DNA from: an uncultured Ruminococcus sp.
GTDB lineage: Bacteria > Bacillota > Clostridia > Oscillospirales > Ruminococcaceae
DNA: 64,000 nt
NCBI GenBank assembly: GCA_945868475.1
Contig: CAMBLM010000001.1
Span: 310,001-374,000 of the forward strand
Direction: 5' to 3'
The notes under the pieces are model-generated. The model saw only the letters and a program-made list of their open reading frames with translations. It was not told the DNA's origin and ran no database searches. The translations under genes and the position numbers were made by a program. Within the stretch, counting starts at the first letter, position 1. Every line of letters begins with the position of its first letter. Below are positions 44,567 through 51,951 of this stretch, one piece after another.

Positions 44567-44758
44567 ATGACACCAAAAGAAAAATCCTATATAATCGGCA
44601 TACTTGCCGAAGCCAGAGCGGATGAAAAGTGCAGGATAATAATTAACCGCAATAACATGAATGCGTCAGACAGAGCGAAAGCCGATTTAGAAAAAATCTA
44701 CATCGATCATATCAACGCTATTGACGAGGCACTCGAAGTCATTGAAAATCTAAAGTAA
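44567..44758 (+). CDS. Small phage early protein, unknown function
   Basis: 63 residues, mostly helical and charged (EKSYIIGILAEARADEKCRIIINRNNMNASDRAKADLEKIYIDHINAIDEALEVIENLK). No recognised domain. AAAGGAGCAAAGC-TATATG leader, shared with other early genes here. Confidence 0.7.
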   Translation: MTPKEKSYIIGILAEARADEKCRIIINRNNMNASDRAKADLEKIYIDHINAIDEALEVIENLK

Positions 44759-44773
44759 AGGAGCAAAACCTAT

Positions 44774-45055
44774 ATGACAAAGCAGGAATTTTTGAACCAT
44801 TTGCCCGAGGGTGTAAGAACCCCGAGTGAAAAAGAATTTGAGACGATAACGTTTGTGTATAACTATCATCCGAGCATACATCCAGTCGAGGGCAAAGCGC
44901 AGATCGCAAGGCTTTACAGCGAGTTTGGTATGCGCATTATCCTTGATATGCAGGAAACCGCCAAGAGGGCGCAGGAGATCCGCGACGAGATCCGCACGCT
45001 CGCATCTAAAATGAGAGATCTCGAAAATGAGATGCAGGAGCTGTCCGGGATATAG
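44774..45055 (+). CDS. Small phage early protein with coiled-coil end, unknown function
   Basis: 93 residues. The N-terminal part (LNHLPEGVRTPSEKEFETITFVYNYHPSI) is not recognised; the last 40 residues form a heptad-like helix (AQEIRDEIRTLASKMRDLENEMQEL). Leader AAAGGAGCAAAACC before TATATG matches the neighbouring early genes. Confidence 0.7.
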   Translation: MTKQEFLNHLPEGVRTPSEKEFETITFVYNYHPSIHPVEGKAQIARLYSEFGMRIILDMQETAKRAQEIRDEIRTLASKMRDLENEMQELSGI

Positions 45056-45095
45056 GACAGCCAACCTCACGAATATGATGTTATGAGGTGATTAT

Positions 45096-45308
45096 ATGTA
45101 CCAAATTCTTTCCGTTGAAGAAAAGGAAGATGCTACTATTACCGTTTTCCGCGCGTCCAACGGTGCGCTTGTAACAATGCGCGAGCCGCACCATACACCT
45201 GAGGAACAGCAGATCATCAATGATAATTTTCTTATGGCTGCGGCGGCTATCTGTTATCCTGATGTGGACCTCAGCCAAGTAAGCAAGATAACACTGATAT
45301 GCGATTAA
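45096..45308 (+). CDS. Small phage protein, unknown function
   Basis: 70 residues, mixed alpha/beta (ATITVFRASNGALVTMREPHH..AAAICYPDVDLSQVSKITLICD). No family recognised. ATGAGGTGATTAT precedes the ATG. Part of the rightward early operon. Confidence 0.65.
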   Translation: MYQILSVEEKEDATITVFRASNGALVTMREPHHTPEEQQIINDNFLMAAAAICYPDVDLSQVSKITLICD

Positions 45309-45331
45309 AAAATCAAAGGAGTTAAAACTAT

Positions 45332-45643
45332 ATGACTGACAAAGAATTTTATGACAGGATCGACGATGCAAAAAAATCGCACAATGAAAATGAGCTGATA
45401 AAGCTAAGCAAAAAAAGATCATTTGATTTCTATAATAAAATGATCATCAAAGAATTTAACGGATATGACAAGCTTGCGCTATATATTGCCGCAATTAAGG
45501 TCAAGGAGACATACGGTAAGTTTTTATCAAAGGAAATGATCGAAGCAGCCGAAGAAGTCGCAGAGAATATACAGATAGGCGGTTCTTTCATAATGTTTGA
45601 CGTGGACGCTATAAAAAAGGCAGGTGACATCAATGGACTATAA
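45332..45643 (+). CDS. Small phage protein, unknown function
   Basis: 103 residues, predicted helical (EFYDRIDDAKKSHNENELIKLSKKRSFDFYNKM, then YDKLALYIAAIKVKETYGKFLSKEMIEAAEEVAENIQIGG). No recognised domain. Leader AAAGGAGTTAAAAC before TATATG. Its end overlaps the next short gene by 11 bases. Confidence 0.68.
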   Translation: MTDKEFYDRIDDAKKSHNENELIKLSKKRSFDFYNKMIIKEFNGYDKLALYIAAIKVKETYGKFLSKEMIEAAEEVAENIQIGGSFIMFDVDAIKKAGDINGL

Positions 45644-45800
45644 AAAGCCAACACGCAAAGAGGCGATACAAAAGCTTATCGCCTCAATAAAGCTTTGCAG
45701 GGCGACTTTTGCGGACGATTATCCCAACTTTGGGGATATGCTCGCAGAGTGGGAAAACTGCCTTAAGCAGCGCATTAAATCTATGGGCAAAAAGCCATGA
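45633..45800 (+). CDS. Short phage protein of 55 residues, unknown function
   Basis: Reads MDYKKPTRKEAIQKLIASIK then a Trp/Cys-containing end (EWENCLKQRIKSMGKKP). It starts within the end of the previous gene behind an AGGTGACATCA site and ends in an ATGA overlap with the next gene, which is good evidence for a real, coupled gene despite its size. Confidence 0.65.
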   Translation: MDYKKPTRKEAIQKLIASIKLCRATFADDYPNFGDMLAEWENCLKQRIKSMGKKP

Positions 45801-46534
45801 CAGCGCAGGAGTACATTGACGCTTGCAACGAGTGCCGCACTCCGCAGAGAGCCTCAGAGCTGTTAAGGGTAAGCATTGAGCTTGCCAACGATGACATTAG
45901 GGTACGTGACATAGCTCAGCGCCTTAAGGAGTGCATCGAGAGGGAGAGGGCTGCGCACAAAGCCGCTGTCGAGCAATATGATAAGCAAGTCGCAAGGCTG
46001 TCGGAGCAGGTCGAGGAGCTGACTGCGGAGCTTGAGGATAAGCGCATAGCACTTGCCGAGCTTGGGAGCCTTAGCGCACTTATCGGGCGGCTCGGTGCGG
46101 TTACTCTGCAGAGTGAGGCGGCGGCAGACAAGCTTGTTGCTGCACTTGCGCAGCAGGACGCCAAAAGCGCTGCAAAGCCGCAGCAGGACAAGCCTAAACA
46201 AAAAACTAAAAAGCAAGTGTCCAAAAAAGCGGACAGCAAAGAGCAGCGGTCAAAATACGGTGAGTACAAACACGTTTTGCTGACCGGTACGCAGTATGCG
46301 CGGCTTGTCAAGGAGTTTGGCGCAAAAGTCATTGACGAGTATATCCGTAAGGTGGACGAGTATTGTCAACAGTCCGGCAAGAGCTACAATGACTATAATC
46401 TGACGATACGCAAGTTTATGCGTGACGATAATGCGGCGGCAAAGCCTGCCGAGCAGTCAGACAGCGGCGGCCACTCTTACGATTTGGACAAGCTGCTCGA
46501 CCACGCTAAAAAACAATTTAATGGGAGTGATTAA
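45797..46534 (+). CDS. Coiled-coil phage protein with replisome-organizer-like C-terminal domain
   Basis: 245 residues. Residues about 35-115 form a coiled coil, about 120-150 a Lys/Gln-rich linker. The C-terminal segment (YGEYKHVLLTGTQYARLVKEFGAKVIDEYIRKVDEYCQQSGKSYNDYNLTIRKFMRDD) matches the small domain often at the end of phage replication or DNA-binding proteins (pattern FGNV.LT.EEY..L....YI..LS.Y..SKGK.Y..Y..TI..W). Probably a DNA-associated early protein; exact function unknown. Confidence 0.65.
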   Translation: MTAQEYIDACNECRTPQRASELLRVSIELANDDIRVRDIAQRLKECIERERAAHKAAVEQYDKQVARLSEQVEELTAELEDKRIALAELGSLSALIGRLGAVTLQSEAAADKLVAALAQQDAKSAAKPQQDKPKQKTKKQVSKKADSKEQRSKYGEYKHVLLTGTQYARLVKEFGAKVIDEYIRKVDEYCQQSGKSYNDYNLTIRKFMRDDNAAAKPAEQSDSGGHSYDLDKLLDHAKKQFNGSD

Positions 46535-46717
46535 ATGTACATATACGCAATAATCTTTATTTTATGTGCTTATGTCTGCTTGTTGATTTTGCAGTTTGCC
46601 GCAAATATAAGCATTAGCTTTTCCGCCGAGGAGAAAGCGGCAATTAAGGCGGCTGTAAAATCAGCTGTACGCAAGTTTTTCGGGTGGTTTAGGCATGGCA
46701 AGACAAACGATCAATGA
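46535..46717 (+). CDS. Small single-pass membrane protein, phage early region
   Basis: 60 residues: an N-terminal membrane helix (YIYAIIFILCAYVCLLILQFAANI) and a basic amphipathic tail (AAIKAAVKSAVRKFFGWFRHGK). Function unknown; the arrangement could insert in the inner membrane. It starts immediately after the previous stop codon and overlaps the next gene by 23 bases. A degenerate copy of the TTGCA dyad (TTGCAGTTTGCCGCAA) lies at 46589-46604 inside it. Confidence 0.6.
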   Translation: MYIYAIIFILCAYVCLLILQFAANISISFSAEEKAAIKAAVKSAVRKFFGWFRHGKTNDQ

Positions 46718-47030
46718 GATACTTGCCGAGGCACGGGAGCGGCATCGGCGTGTATATAATATTGATAATCCTTACGGATATGAGCTAAACGTAAACAATG
46801 ATGTGCTTAAAGCGTGGTATCGCAGATATATTGCCAAGCTTGGCAATACAGACGGCACGGAGCCTTCGGTGCGCTTGGAGTGGGAGCGCAGGGTCAAGGC
46901 GCTTATCAAACGTGAGTACAAAAAGTTTTATCGTGAAAATCTCCATGAGCCTGTTGTCGGTTGGGCTAAGACGAGGGTTGAGGAGTTGATTATAATGTTA
47001 GGAGCTGATTATGGAAAAGAACTGTCGTGA
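46695..47030 (+). CDS. Phage protein of unknown function
   Basis: 111 residues, strongly charged and rich in Arg, Tyr and Trp (ILAEARERHRRVYNIDNPYG.., WYRRYIAKLGN.., WERRVKALIKREYKKFYREN). Possibly nucleic-acid binding. No family recognised. Overlaps the previous membrane-protein gene. Confidence 0.65.
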   Translation: MARQTINEILAEARERHRRVYNIDNPYGYELNVNNDVLKAWYRRYIAKLGNTDGTEPSVRLEWERRVKALIKREYKKFYRENLHEPVVGWAKTRVEELIIMLGADYGKELS

Positions 47031-47082
47031 CTGCACAAAAAAAGACCGCCCAAAAAGGACGATCCCAAAAAGAAGAAGCTAA
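47011..47082 (+). CDS. Possible 23-residue Cys-x-x-Cys peptide
   Basis: MEKNCRDCTKKDRPKRTIPK.. in a frame overlapping the end of the previous gene, with AGGAG 6 bases before its ATG. The basic content and CxxC pair resemble tiny phage zinc peptides, but it could be chance. Confidence 0.35.
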   Translation: MEKNCRDCTKKDRPKRTIPKRRS

Positions 47083-47141
47083 AAACTATATGACAGCTTT
47101 ATTATAGCATAAGGCTGTCGGAATGTCAAGGAGAAAACTAT

Positions 47142-47534
47142 ATGATAAACGAAGCTATAAACAAGCTGACGAAAGAGAAAAAAGATTTCAAAGGCGGTAA
47201 CAAAGAAAAGGCAATGTCAAGTGCTGTATATGCGGCTCTGAAAAACTTCTGCGAGCAGGACGAGGAATTCGCTCAGGCAGTCATACAGAACAGCAAGACA
47301 TTGAGCGACTGCCTTGCCGCCGTTGCAAAAGGAGTTGGAAACTCAATTTCTGACCTCGACGCATATAAAAAAGCGGTGCAGTTTTATTTCCCCGGAGCGG
47401 ATATCCGCTGCACAATGACGATAGACCTTGTCGGGGCGGCCGCATCGGACAAGCCGCCTATCGAGATGACGTCCAAGCCGCAGGAGCCGGTCAAGAAGTC
47501 GGCACTTAACATATCGCTTGATGATTTGTTTTAA
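47142..47534 (+). CDS. PcfK-like protein
   Basis: 130 residues with the features of the PcfK family first seen on the enterococcal conjugative plasmid pCF10 and common in phages: KKDFKGGNKEKAMSSAVYAALKNFCEQDEEFAQAV, ISDLDAYKKAVQFYFPGADIRCTMTIDL and a short acidic end LNISLDDLF. Function unknown. It precedes its usual partner PcfJ by 11 bases. Leader AAGGAGAAAACTATATG matches the other early genes. Confidence 0.75.
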   Translation: MINEAINKLTKEKKDFKGGNKEKAMSSAVYAALKNFCEQDEEFAQAVIQNSKTLSDCLAAVAKGVGNSISDLDAYKKAVQFYFPGADIRCTMTIDLVGAAASDKPPIEMTSKPQEPVKKSALNISLDDLF

Positions 47535-47545
47535 GGAGGGCGGAC

Positions 47546-49195
47546 ATGAAATATAAAGACTTGATACCTGACGCTCCCGAAGTCAGCGAAGAAGAACGGC
47601 TTGAAATGAATGAAAAATACATGAAGCCGTATATTTTCTATCATAAGACCAAGACACAGACTGATTGCTTTTGCACAAGCTGTCTAAAGCGATATACGCT
47701 TAAGCGGTCAATGGACATTGAATCACCGTTAGACGAGGAGCAGGTCATGTTTGCTAACAACATATCCCGTGGGAATACTATTCGGTGCTTTTCCTGCGGC
47801 AGAACTGCAATTGCCAAGACTACCGGCGTAAATCGTGGACGATTAGCAGAATGGCATTACCTATGTCGATGGTATTCCGCCGATAACGGAAATACCGTGT
47901 ATGCAGTCTGCGGAGAACTTGTAAGCGGATTCGGTCAGATCGGAATGAGTATTGAAGAAATGGCCAAAAAATACGGCGGTGCTTTATGGATCCCTTTGCA
48001 TGTGGTGCGATATCGAAAAGGTGAAGTTATCAATGTTTATCAGAAATATACTGGCGTATGGGAGTACTCCGAAAAACTCACAGAACCGAAATGCTGTATA
48101 GCAGGCAGCCTATATCCGCAGTACGCCTTTTTTGAGGATATAAACGCAAAAGATGTTATCAAAGATACGTTTATGCGGTATTATCTGCCGAGTGAATACC
48201 AAAAGCAGCCAAAAGCGAATAGTTATTACGGAAGAGATGGCAAATGTTTTTTGATGTTTGCAGCAAAATACCCTACAATCGAAATGATCATGAAAATAGG
48301 TGGTAACAATATAGTCCGTGACATTGTTTACGGAAGTCATTACAAACGTGCGATCAACCTTGACGGCAAAAGCGCAGCTGAGGTTTTTCGCACAGACGTT
48401 AATACAGCTGCTATTATAAGGCAGAATATAAGAAAACTTGATGTATCGACTCTGCAGGCTTTCCGATATTTGCGAAAAATTTTTCCGAATGCAACGGTCG
48501 CTGAAGCTATAAAGATATGCAGCCCCATGAATAACATCAACTACACCAAAATCATAGCATTGCTCAGGAAAACAGGGATTACACCTGCAAAGTATTATAA
48601 CTATATTGACAAGCAGGGTGGCTTGGGCGGATGTTGGCATTGTCCGACGGCTGCGGCAGACGGACTTTATTATGACTATATAAAAGAATGTGAGCAATTA
48701 GGATATGACCTCAAAGACAGTCAGATAAACCGACCTAAAGACCTCAGAGCGGCGCACGAGAGGACGGCATCAGCTGTTAATGCAATAATTGCCGAGCAGG
48801 AGGCAAAGAAACTTGCCAACAAGCAGCGGAAATATCAAGAAATATATCAAAACTATGTGCGTGAATATGAGTATTCCGACGGGGAATACTGCATAATTGT
48901 ACCCAAGAATGCCGCCGAGATCATAAAAGAGGGCAAGGATCAGCACCATTGTGTAGCAGGTTACGCAGAGCGGCATATAACGGGCAAGTTGGCCATATTG
49001 TTCATGCGAAAATGCGAAAAGCCGGAAAAAGCATTGTACACCATTGAGATGGACAAGCATAAGGTTGTTCAGATAAGAGGAGCAGGAAACATTACAAATA
49101 TGACGGACGCACAAAAGCTGTTTTGGAAAAAATGGCAGGAATGGTGCAAGCTGCCTATGTCGAAAAAGCACCCGAAATCAAAAAAATCAGCATAA
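47546..49195 (+). CDS. PcfJ-like protein
   Basis: 549 residues. The N-terminal part has two CxxC pairs (CFCTSCLKRY and IRCFSCGRTA, about 42-95) suggesting a zinc site. The C-terminal part has the PcfJ signature GKDQHHCVAGYAERHITGKLAILFMRKCEKPEKALYTIEMDKHKVVQIRGAGN. The biochemical role of PcfJ is not known. GGAGG precedes the ATG and the gene is coupled closely to pcfK, as on plasmids. Confidence 0.8.
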   Translation: MKYKDLIPDAPEVSEEERLEMNEKYMKPYIFYHKTKTQTDCFCTSCLKRYTLKRSMDIESPLDEEQVMFANNISRGNTIRCFSCGRTAIAKTTGVNRGRLAEWHYLCRWYSADNGNTVYAVCGELVSGFGQIGMSIEEMAKKYGGALWIPLHVVRYRKGEVINVYQKYTGVWEYSEKLTEPKCCIAGSLYPQYAFFEDINAKDVIKDTFMRYYLPSEYQKQPKANSYYGRDGKCFLMFAAKYPTIEMIMKIGGNNIVRDIVYGSHYKRAINLDGKSAAEVFRTDVNTAAIIRQNIRKLDVSTLQAFRYLRKIFPNATVAEAIKICSPMNNINYTKIIALLRKTGITPAKYYNYIDKQGGLGGCWHCPTAAADGLYYDYIKECEQLGYDLKDSQINRPKDLRAAHERTASAVNAIIAEQEAKKLANKQRKYQEIYQNYVREYEYSDGEYCIIVPKNAAEIIKEGKDQHHCVAGYAERHITGKLAILFMRKCEKPEKALYTIEMDKHKVVQIRGAGNITNMTDAQKLFWKKWQEWCKLPMSKKHPKSKKSA

Positions 49196-49210
49196 CAGGA
49201 GGATATAAAA

Positions 49211-50182
49211 ATGTCGGAAAATCAGATCATTACAGCAGATACAAGCAGCCCCGAGTACACGGCGGCGCTTACTCTTCATCAGCAGATTATAACAAACGGC
49301 ACGATTGCCGCAAACGCTCTTTATGAGATGTGCCGATGCCTTAAGCAGATGAGGGATGACAAGCTATATACAGCACTTGGCTATGATGACTTCGGAGTTT
49401 ACTGTGAGGATAAGGCAAACATTAAATCCCGTCAAGCCTATACATATATAAAAATATATGAGGAACTCCCGTCAGCATTTTTGCAGTCAAATGCAAATCT
49501 CGGCGTCACAAAATTAGAGCTGCTTACGCATGTTAATCCGCTTGACCGTGAAGAATTTTTGGAGCAGGTCAATGTTGCCGATACAACGGTGAATGAGCTT
49601 AAAGCCGAGATCGAGCGTTTAAAGATTGAGAACGGAGAAAAGGGCGAGCAGCTTTCCATGTTTGAGCAGGAGGCAAAGGACCTTAAAGATAAGAATAATA
49701 GGCTTACCGCTGAAAGAGAACTCGCAAATATGAAAGCAGACGAGCTTGAAAAAAAGGTAAAAGAGCTTTCGGAAAAGCCTGCCGAGGTCGCAGTCCGTGA
49801 GCCGGATCCCGAGGAGATCGACAAGCTTGTACAGCAGGCTCTTGCGGAGAGCAAGGCAAAGCAGGAAAAAGAGGTAAAGTCACTTAAAGACGAGCTTAAC
49901 AAGGCAGGCAAGAGCATAGCAGAGTTAAAAGCATCGCTTGACAGCGAAAAAAGCAATGCGGCGGCAAGGCAGAAAGAGCTTGAAAATAAGCTTGAAAATG
50001 TGCAGGGTGCAGATAAAGAGCTTGTTATGTTTGAGTACAGATTTAAAACTCTGCAGGAAGATCTGCAAAAATTTGTTAAGTCAATTGGAGAGATTGGCGA
50101 CGAGGACAAGCGCAACAAGTTTAAAGCGGCCGCTGTAAAATATATCGGTATGATAACAGAGGAGTTGAGCGGCAATGACTGA
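49211..50182 (+). CDS. DUF3102-like phage protein with long coiled coil
   Basis: 323 residues. The N-terminal part (IAANALYEMCRCLKQMRDDKLYTALGYDDFGVYCEDKANIKSRQAYTYIKIYEEL, about 35-95) is typical of phage DUF3102-type proteins, which resemble part of a ParB/KfrA-like DNA-binding region. Residues about 125-275 form a coiled coil; the C-terminal 40 residues are helical. A copy of the TTGCA dyad lies in codons for LQSNAN (about residues 91-96). Function unknown. Confidence 0.7.
   Translation: MSENQIITADTSSPEYTAALTLHQQIITNGTIAANALYEMCRCLKQMRDDKLYTALGYDDFGVYCEDKANIKSRQAYTYIKIYEELPSAFLQSNANLGVTKLELLTHVNPLDREEFLEQVNVADTTVNELKAEIERLKIENGEKGEQLSMFEQEAKDLKDKNNRLTAERELANMKADELEKKVKELSEKPAEVAVREPDPEEIDKLVQQALAESKAKQEKEVKSLKDELNKAGKSIAELKASLDSEKSNAAARQKELENKLENVQGADKELVMFEYRFKTLQEDLQKFVKSIGEIGDEDKRNKFKAAAVKYIGMITEELSGND
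49481..49496. repeat. Dyad repeat copy 2, inside the DUF3102-like gene
   Basis: TTGCAGTCAAATGCAA, identical to the copies at 42911 and 55840; this is the only copy wholly inside a long coding region. Confidence 0.8.
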
Positions 50183-50444
50183 CGAACAGATCATAAAGAC
50201 GCTCAGACGCTGCACAAGAGAGGGCAACTGCAAGGGCTGTCCTCTCTGGACAAAGCACAGCTCCGACTGTATTGGCAGACTCAATATTGAGGTTATCGGG
50301 CTTATAAAGCGTTTGCAAAACAAGATACGTACTCTTGACAACAGATCGCCGTGCGACCAATGCAAGCATTATCCGCCGTCGAGCATGGACGGCAAGCCTT
50401 GCAGCGTTTGCCCTGCGAGCAGAAAAAGGGGTGTGAGGGAATGA
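50175..50444 (+). CDS. Small cysteine-rich (zinc-binding) phage protein
   Basis: 89 residues with two cysteine clusters (CTREGNCKGCPLW..C and CDQCKHYPPSSMDGKPCSVCPASRK) that could each hold zinc, joined by a helix (LNIEVIGLIKRLQNKIRTLD). Overlaps the previous gene by 8 bases and the next as ATGA. Such proteins are common in Clostridial phage early regions; function unknown. Confidence 0.7.
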   Translation: MTDEQIIKTLRRCTREGNCKGCPLWTKHSSDCIGRLNIEVIGLIKRLQNKIRTLDNRSPCDQCKHYPPSSMDGKPCSVCPASRKRGVRE

Positions 50445-50614
50445 TCGAATGCGGAAATTTTCCTAAAAAGCCTGACAAACTTGATGCGCTTATTGATAGG
50501 ATCCCCGTTGAGAGTTTTCGTATATCCGCAGAAAAGAACCGTCAGAACGGAGATTGCGACGGCTGCGAGAAGTGCGCAGGGTATTGCGCTAACTGCAATA
50601 GGAGGAAAAAATGA
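50441..50614 (+). CDS. Short cysteine-rich phage protein
   Basis: 57 residues ending in a five-cysteine block (CDGCEKCAGYCANCNRRKK). The start at 50441 gives an ATGA overlap with the preceding gene and lies behind GTGAGGG; a longer frame to 50351 lies wholly in that gene and is rejected. Its end overlaps the next start. Confidence 0.65.
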   Translation: MIECGNFPKKPDKLDALIDRIPVESFRISAEKNRQNGDCDGCEKCAGYCANCNRRKK

Positions 50615-51189
50615 GCAAGGCTATTTTAATCAGTATAAAACCGCAATGGTGCGATCTGATTTTTAGAGGAAAGAAAACGGTTGAAGTCCGCAAGAGCAGG
50701 CCGAAGCTTAAGCCGCCGTTTAAGGTATATATCTATTGCACTAAAGCACCCAAAGGCTGGGTGCATATCGGTAAAAATATACAGCTTGATACTAAGGTCA
50801 TAGGAGAGTTTATTTGCGACGATATATTTGAAATAGTAAAGGTCGGATTTACAACGAGAGAAGCGTTGCAATATCGGGCTGTAAAAGACTGTACAGTATT
50901 GTCCGATGATATTTTTGATTATTCCTGCCTTTCCAAAAATGCAATAGAAAAATATCTTGACGGCAGAAAAGGTTATGCTTGGCATATTTCCAATCTTGTT
51001 ATATACGACAAACCGAAAGAGTTGGGTGAGTTTTACAAACCTTGCATTTATGCAAAATCGGGCGAATGCATAGGAATACGATGCGATAAAGCATTGTTTA
51101 CAAGGACTGGATTATTCGACGATTGCGGAAATATTCTCTCAAAAGCACCGCAGTCGTGGTGTTATGTGGAGGAGTTAGAAAATAGCTGA
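50611..51189 (+). CDS. ASCH/PUA-like domain phage protein
   Basis: 192 residues. The N-terminal region (AILISIKPQWCDLIFRGKKTVEVRKSRPKLKPPFKVYIYCTK, then VIGEFICDDI) fits an ASCH-type RNA-binding fold common in phage early genes. The C-terminal third (about 118-190) is Cys- and Trp-containing, including a KAPQSWCYVEEL end typical of the phage version. Possibly interacts with RNA or modified nucleotides; function not established. GGAGG precedes the ATG. Confidence 0.75.
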   Translation: MSKAILISIKPQWCDLIFRGKKTVEVRKSRPKLKPPFKVYIYCTKAPKGWVHIGKNIQLDTKVIGEFICDDIFEIVKVGFTTREALQYRAVKDCTVLSDDIFDYSCLSKNAIEKYLDGRKGYAWHISNLVIYDKPKELGEFYKPCIYAKSGECIGIRCDKALFTRTGLFDDCGNILSKAPQSWCYVEELENS

Positions 51190-51673
51190 ACGTGAAATAT
51201 TATTCAGAGGTCAGACAAGACGTAAGAACGAATGGGCAAAAATGCCGAGTAGTAACTGGGTATATGGTGGAATATTCGTACCTGAAGATAATCTTAATTT
51301 TGCAATAATTATTGCTCAGCAAGAAAACGCAGTTGAAAAACATTCTGTCTATGGTGATACCGTCGGACAGTACACAGGCTTGACCGATAAGAACGGAGTG
51401 AAGATTTTCGAAGGGGATATTGTTAGGTATGGTGATACCATTCACAAAGTTGTATTTGAGCAAAGAAATGATACTGCATATTTTGGATTGGTTTATTCCG
51501 AAGTTGAAACAATGCCTTTCGGGCATTATCAAGATTTAACGCAGATTGAAGTTATTGGAAACATATACGACGACCCCGAACTCCTTGAAATCGCCGCCAA
51601 GCCTGCCGATAAAAATATCGCTCAAAGCGGACTTGCACCAGCTACGGAAAATTTTGAGTTGATGGAGGGATAG
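51182..51673 (+). CDS. YopX-family protein, apparently without a normal start codon
   Basis: The YopX family normally begins MREIKFRGK...EWVYG. Here that N-terminus is present in frame (AEREILFRGQTRRKNEWAK..NWVYGG) but the codon before it is ATA (51182-51184), with a perfect GGAGGAG (51168-51174) 7 bases upstream. The first ATG is at 51242, which would remove the conserved FRG block. The rest is typical (GQYTGLTDKNGVKIFEGDIVRYGD, IEVIGNIYDDPELL). Either ATA is used, or an ATG-to-ATA change has weakened the gene. Function of YopX unknown. Confidence 0.72.
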   Translation: MAEREILFRGQTRRKNEWAKMPSSNWVYGGIFVPEDNLNFAIIIAQQENAVEKHSVYGDTVGQYTGLTDKNGVKIFEGDIVRYGDTIHKVVFEQRNDTAYFGLVYSEVETMPFGHYQDLTQIEVIGNIYDDPELLEIAAKPADKNIAQSGLAPATENFELMEG

Positions 51674-51676
51674 AAA

Positions 51677-51776
51677 ATGGGTCAGCACAAACATAACCCG
51701 ACAGCAATTAAAGCCAATAATGCAGGACGTTTATAAAGAGCTGATGGACTACAAGCTGCGAGAAGAAAAAGCGTAA
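51677..51776 (+). pseudogene. Remnant of a small phage gene
   Basis: MGQHKHNPTAIKANNAGRL then stop (51677-51736). The first residues match a small phage protein that normally continues for 60 or more residues after M(G)xHKHNPTAI. A second short frame (51720-51776, MQDVYKELMDYKLREEKA) overlaps. Together they look like a shortened or decayed gene, though a functional mini-protein cannot be excluded. Confidence 0.45.
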
Positions 51777-51778
51777 TA

Positions 51779-51824
51779 CACCGCCATAGGATTACGCCCT
51801 TTACTGCCATTTAGGGCGGCGGTG
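51779..51824. promoter_or_regulatory. Two-step hairpin at the end of the early region
   Basis: Outer stem CACCGCC/GGCGGTG (51779-51785 with 51818-51824) and inner stem GCCCT/AGGGC (51796-51800 with 51813-51817). It sits at the start of a 175-base gap without genes (51777-51951), which also holds a TATAAT and a second weak hairpin near 51917-51945. No U-tract follows. Confidence 0.6.
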
Positions 51825-51864
51825 ATTACATATAGCATAGGGTGAGCAGGTCAGGCTTGCCCTC

Positions 51865-51896
51865 TTGCTGTCTTTAGACGTATATACTATTATAAT
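51865..51896 (+). promoter_or_regulatory. Possible promoter before the replication/packaging block
   Basis: Perfect TATAAT at 51891-51896 with TTGCTG (51865-51870) at a long 20-base spacing. It lies about 55 bases before the HUH protein gene. The spacing makes it uncertain; a phage activator may be required. Confidence 0.4.
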
Positions 51897-51951
51897 GTAA
51901 AAATCGAGGGGAGCAGACCCTTTTAAACTGTCTTGTTTAAGGGGTTAACTT

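Noticed and set aside
51042-51055. TTGCATTTATGCAA as a further copy of the prophage dyad
   Set aside because: The spacer is 4 rather than 6 bases and the centre is unlike the others; probably chance.
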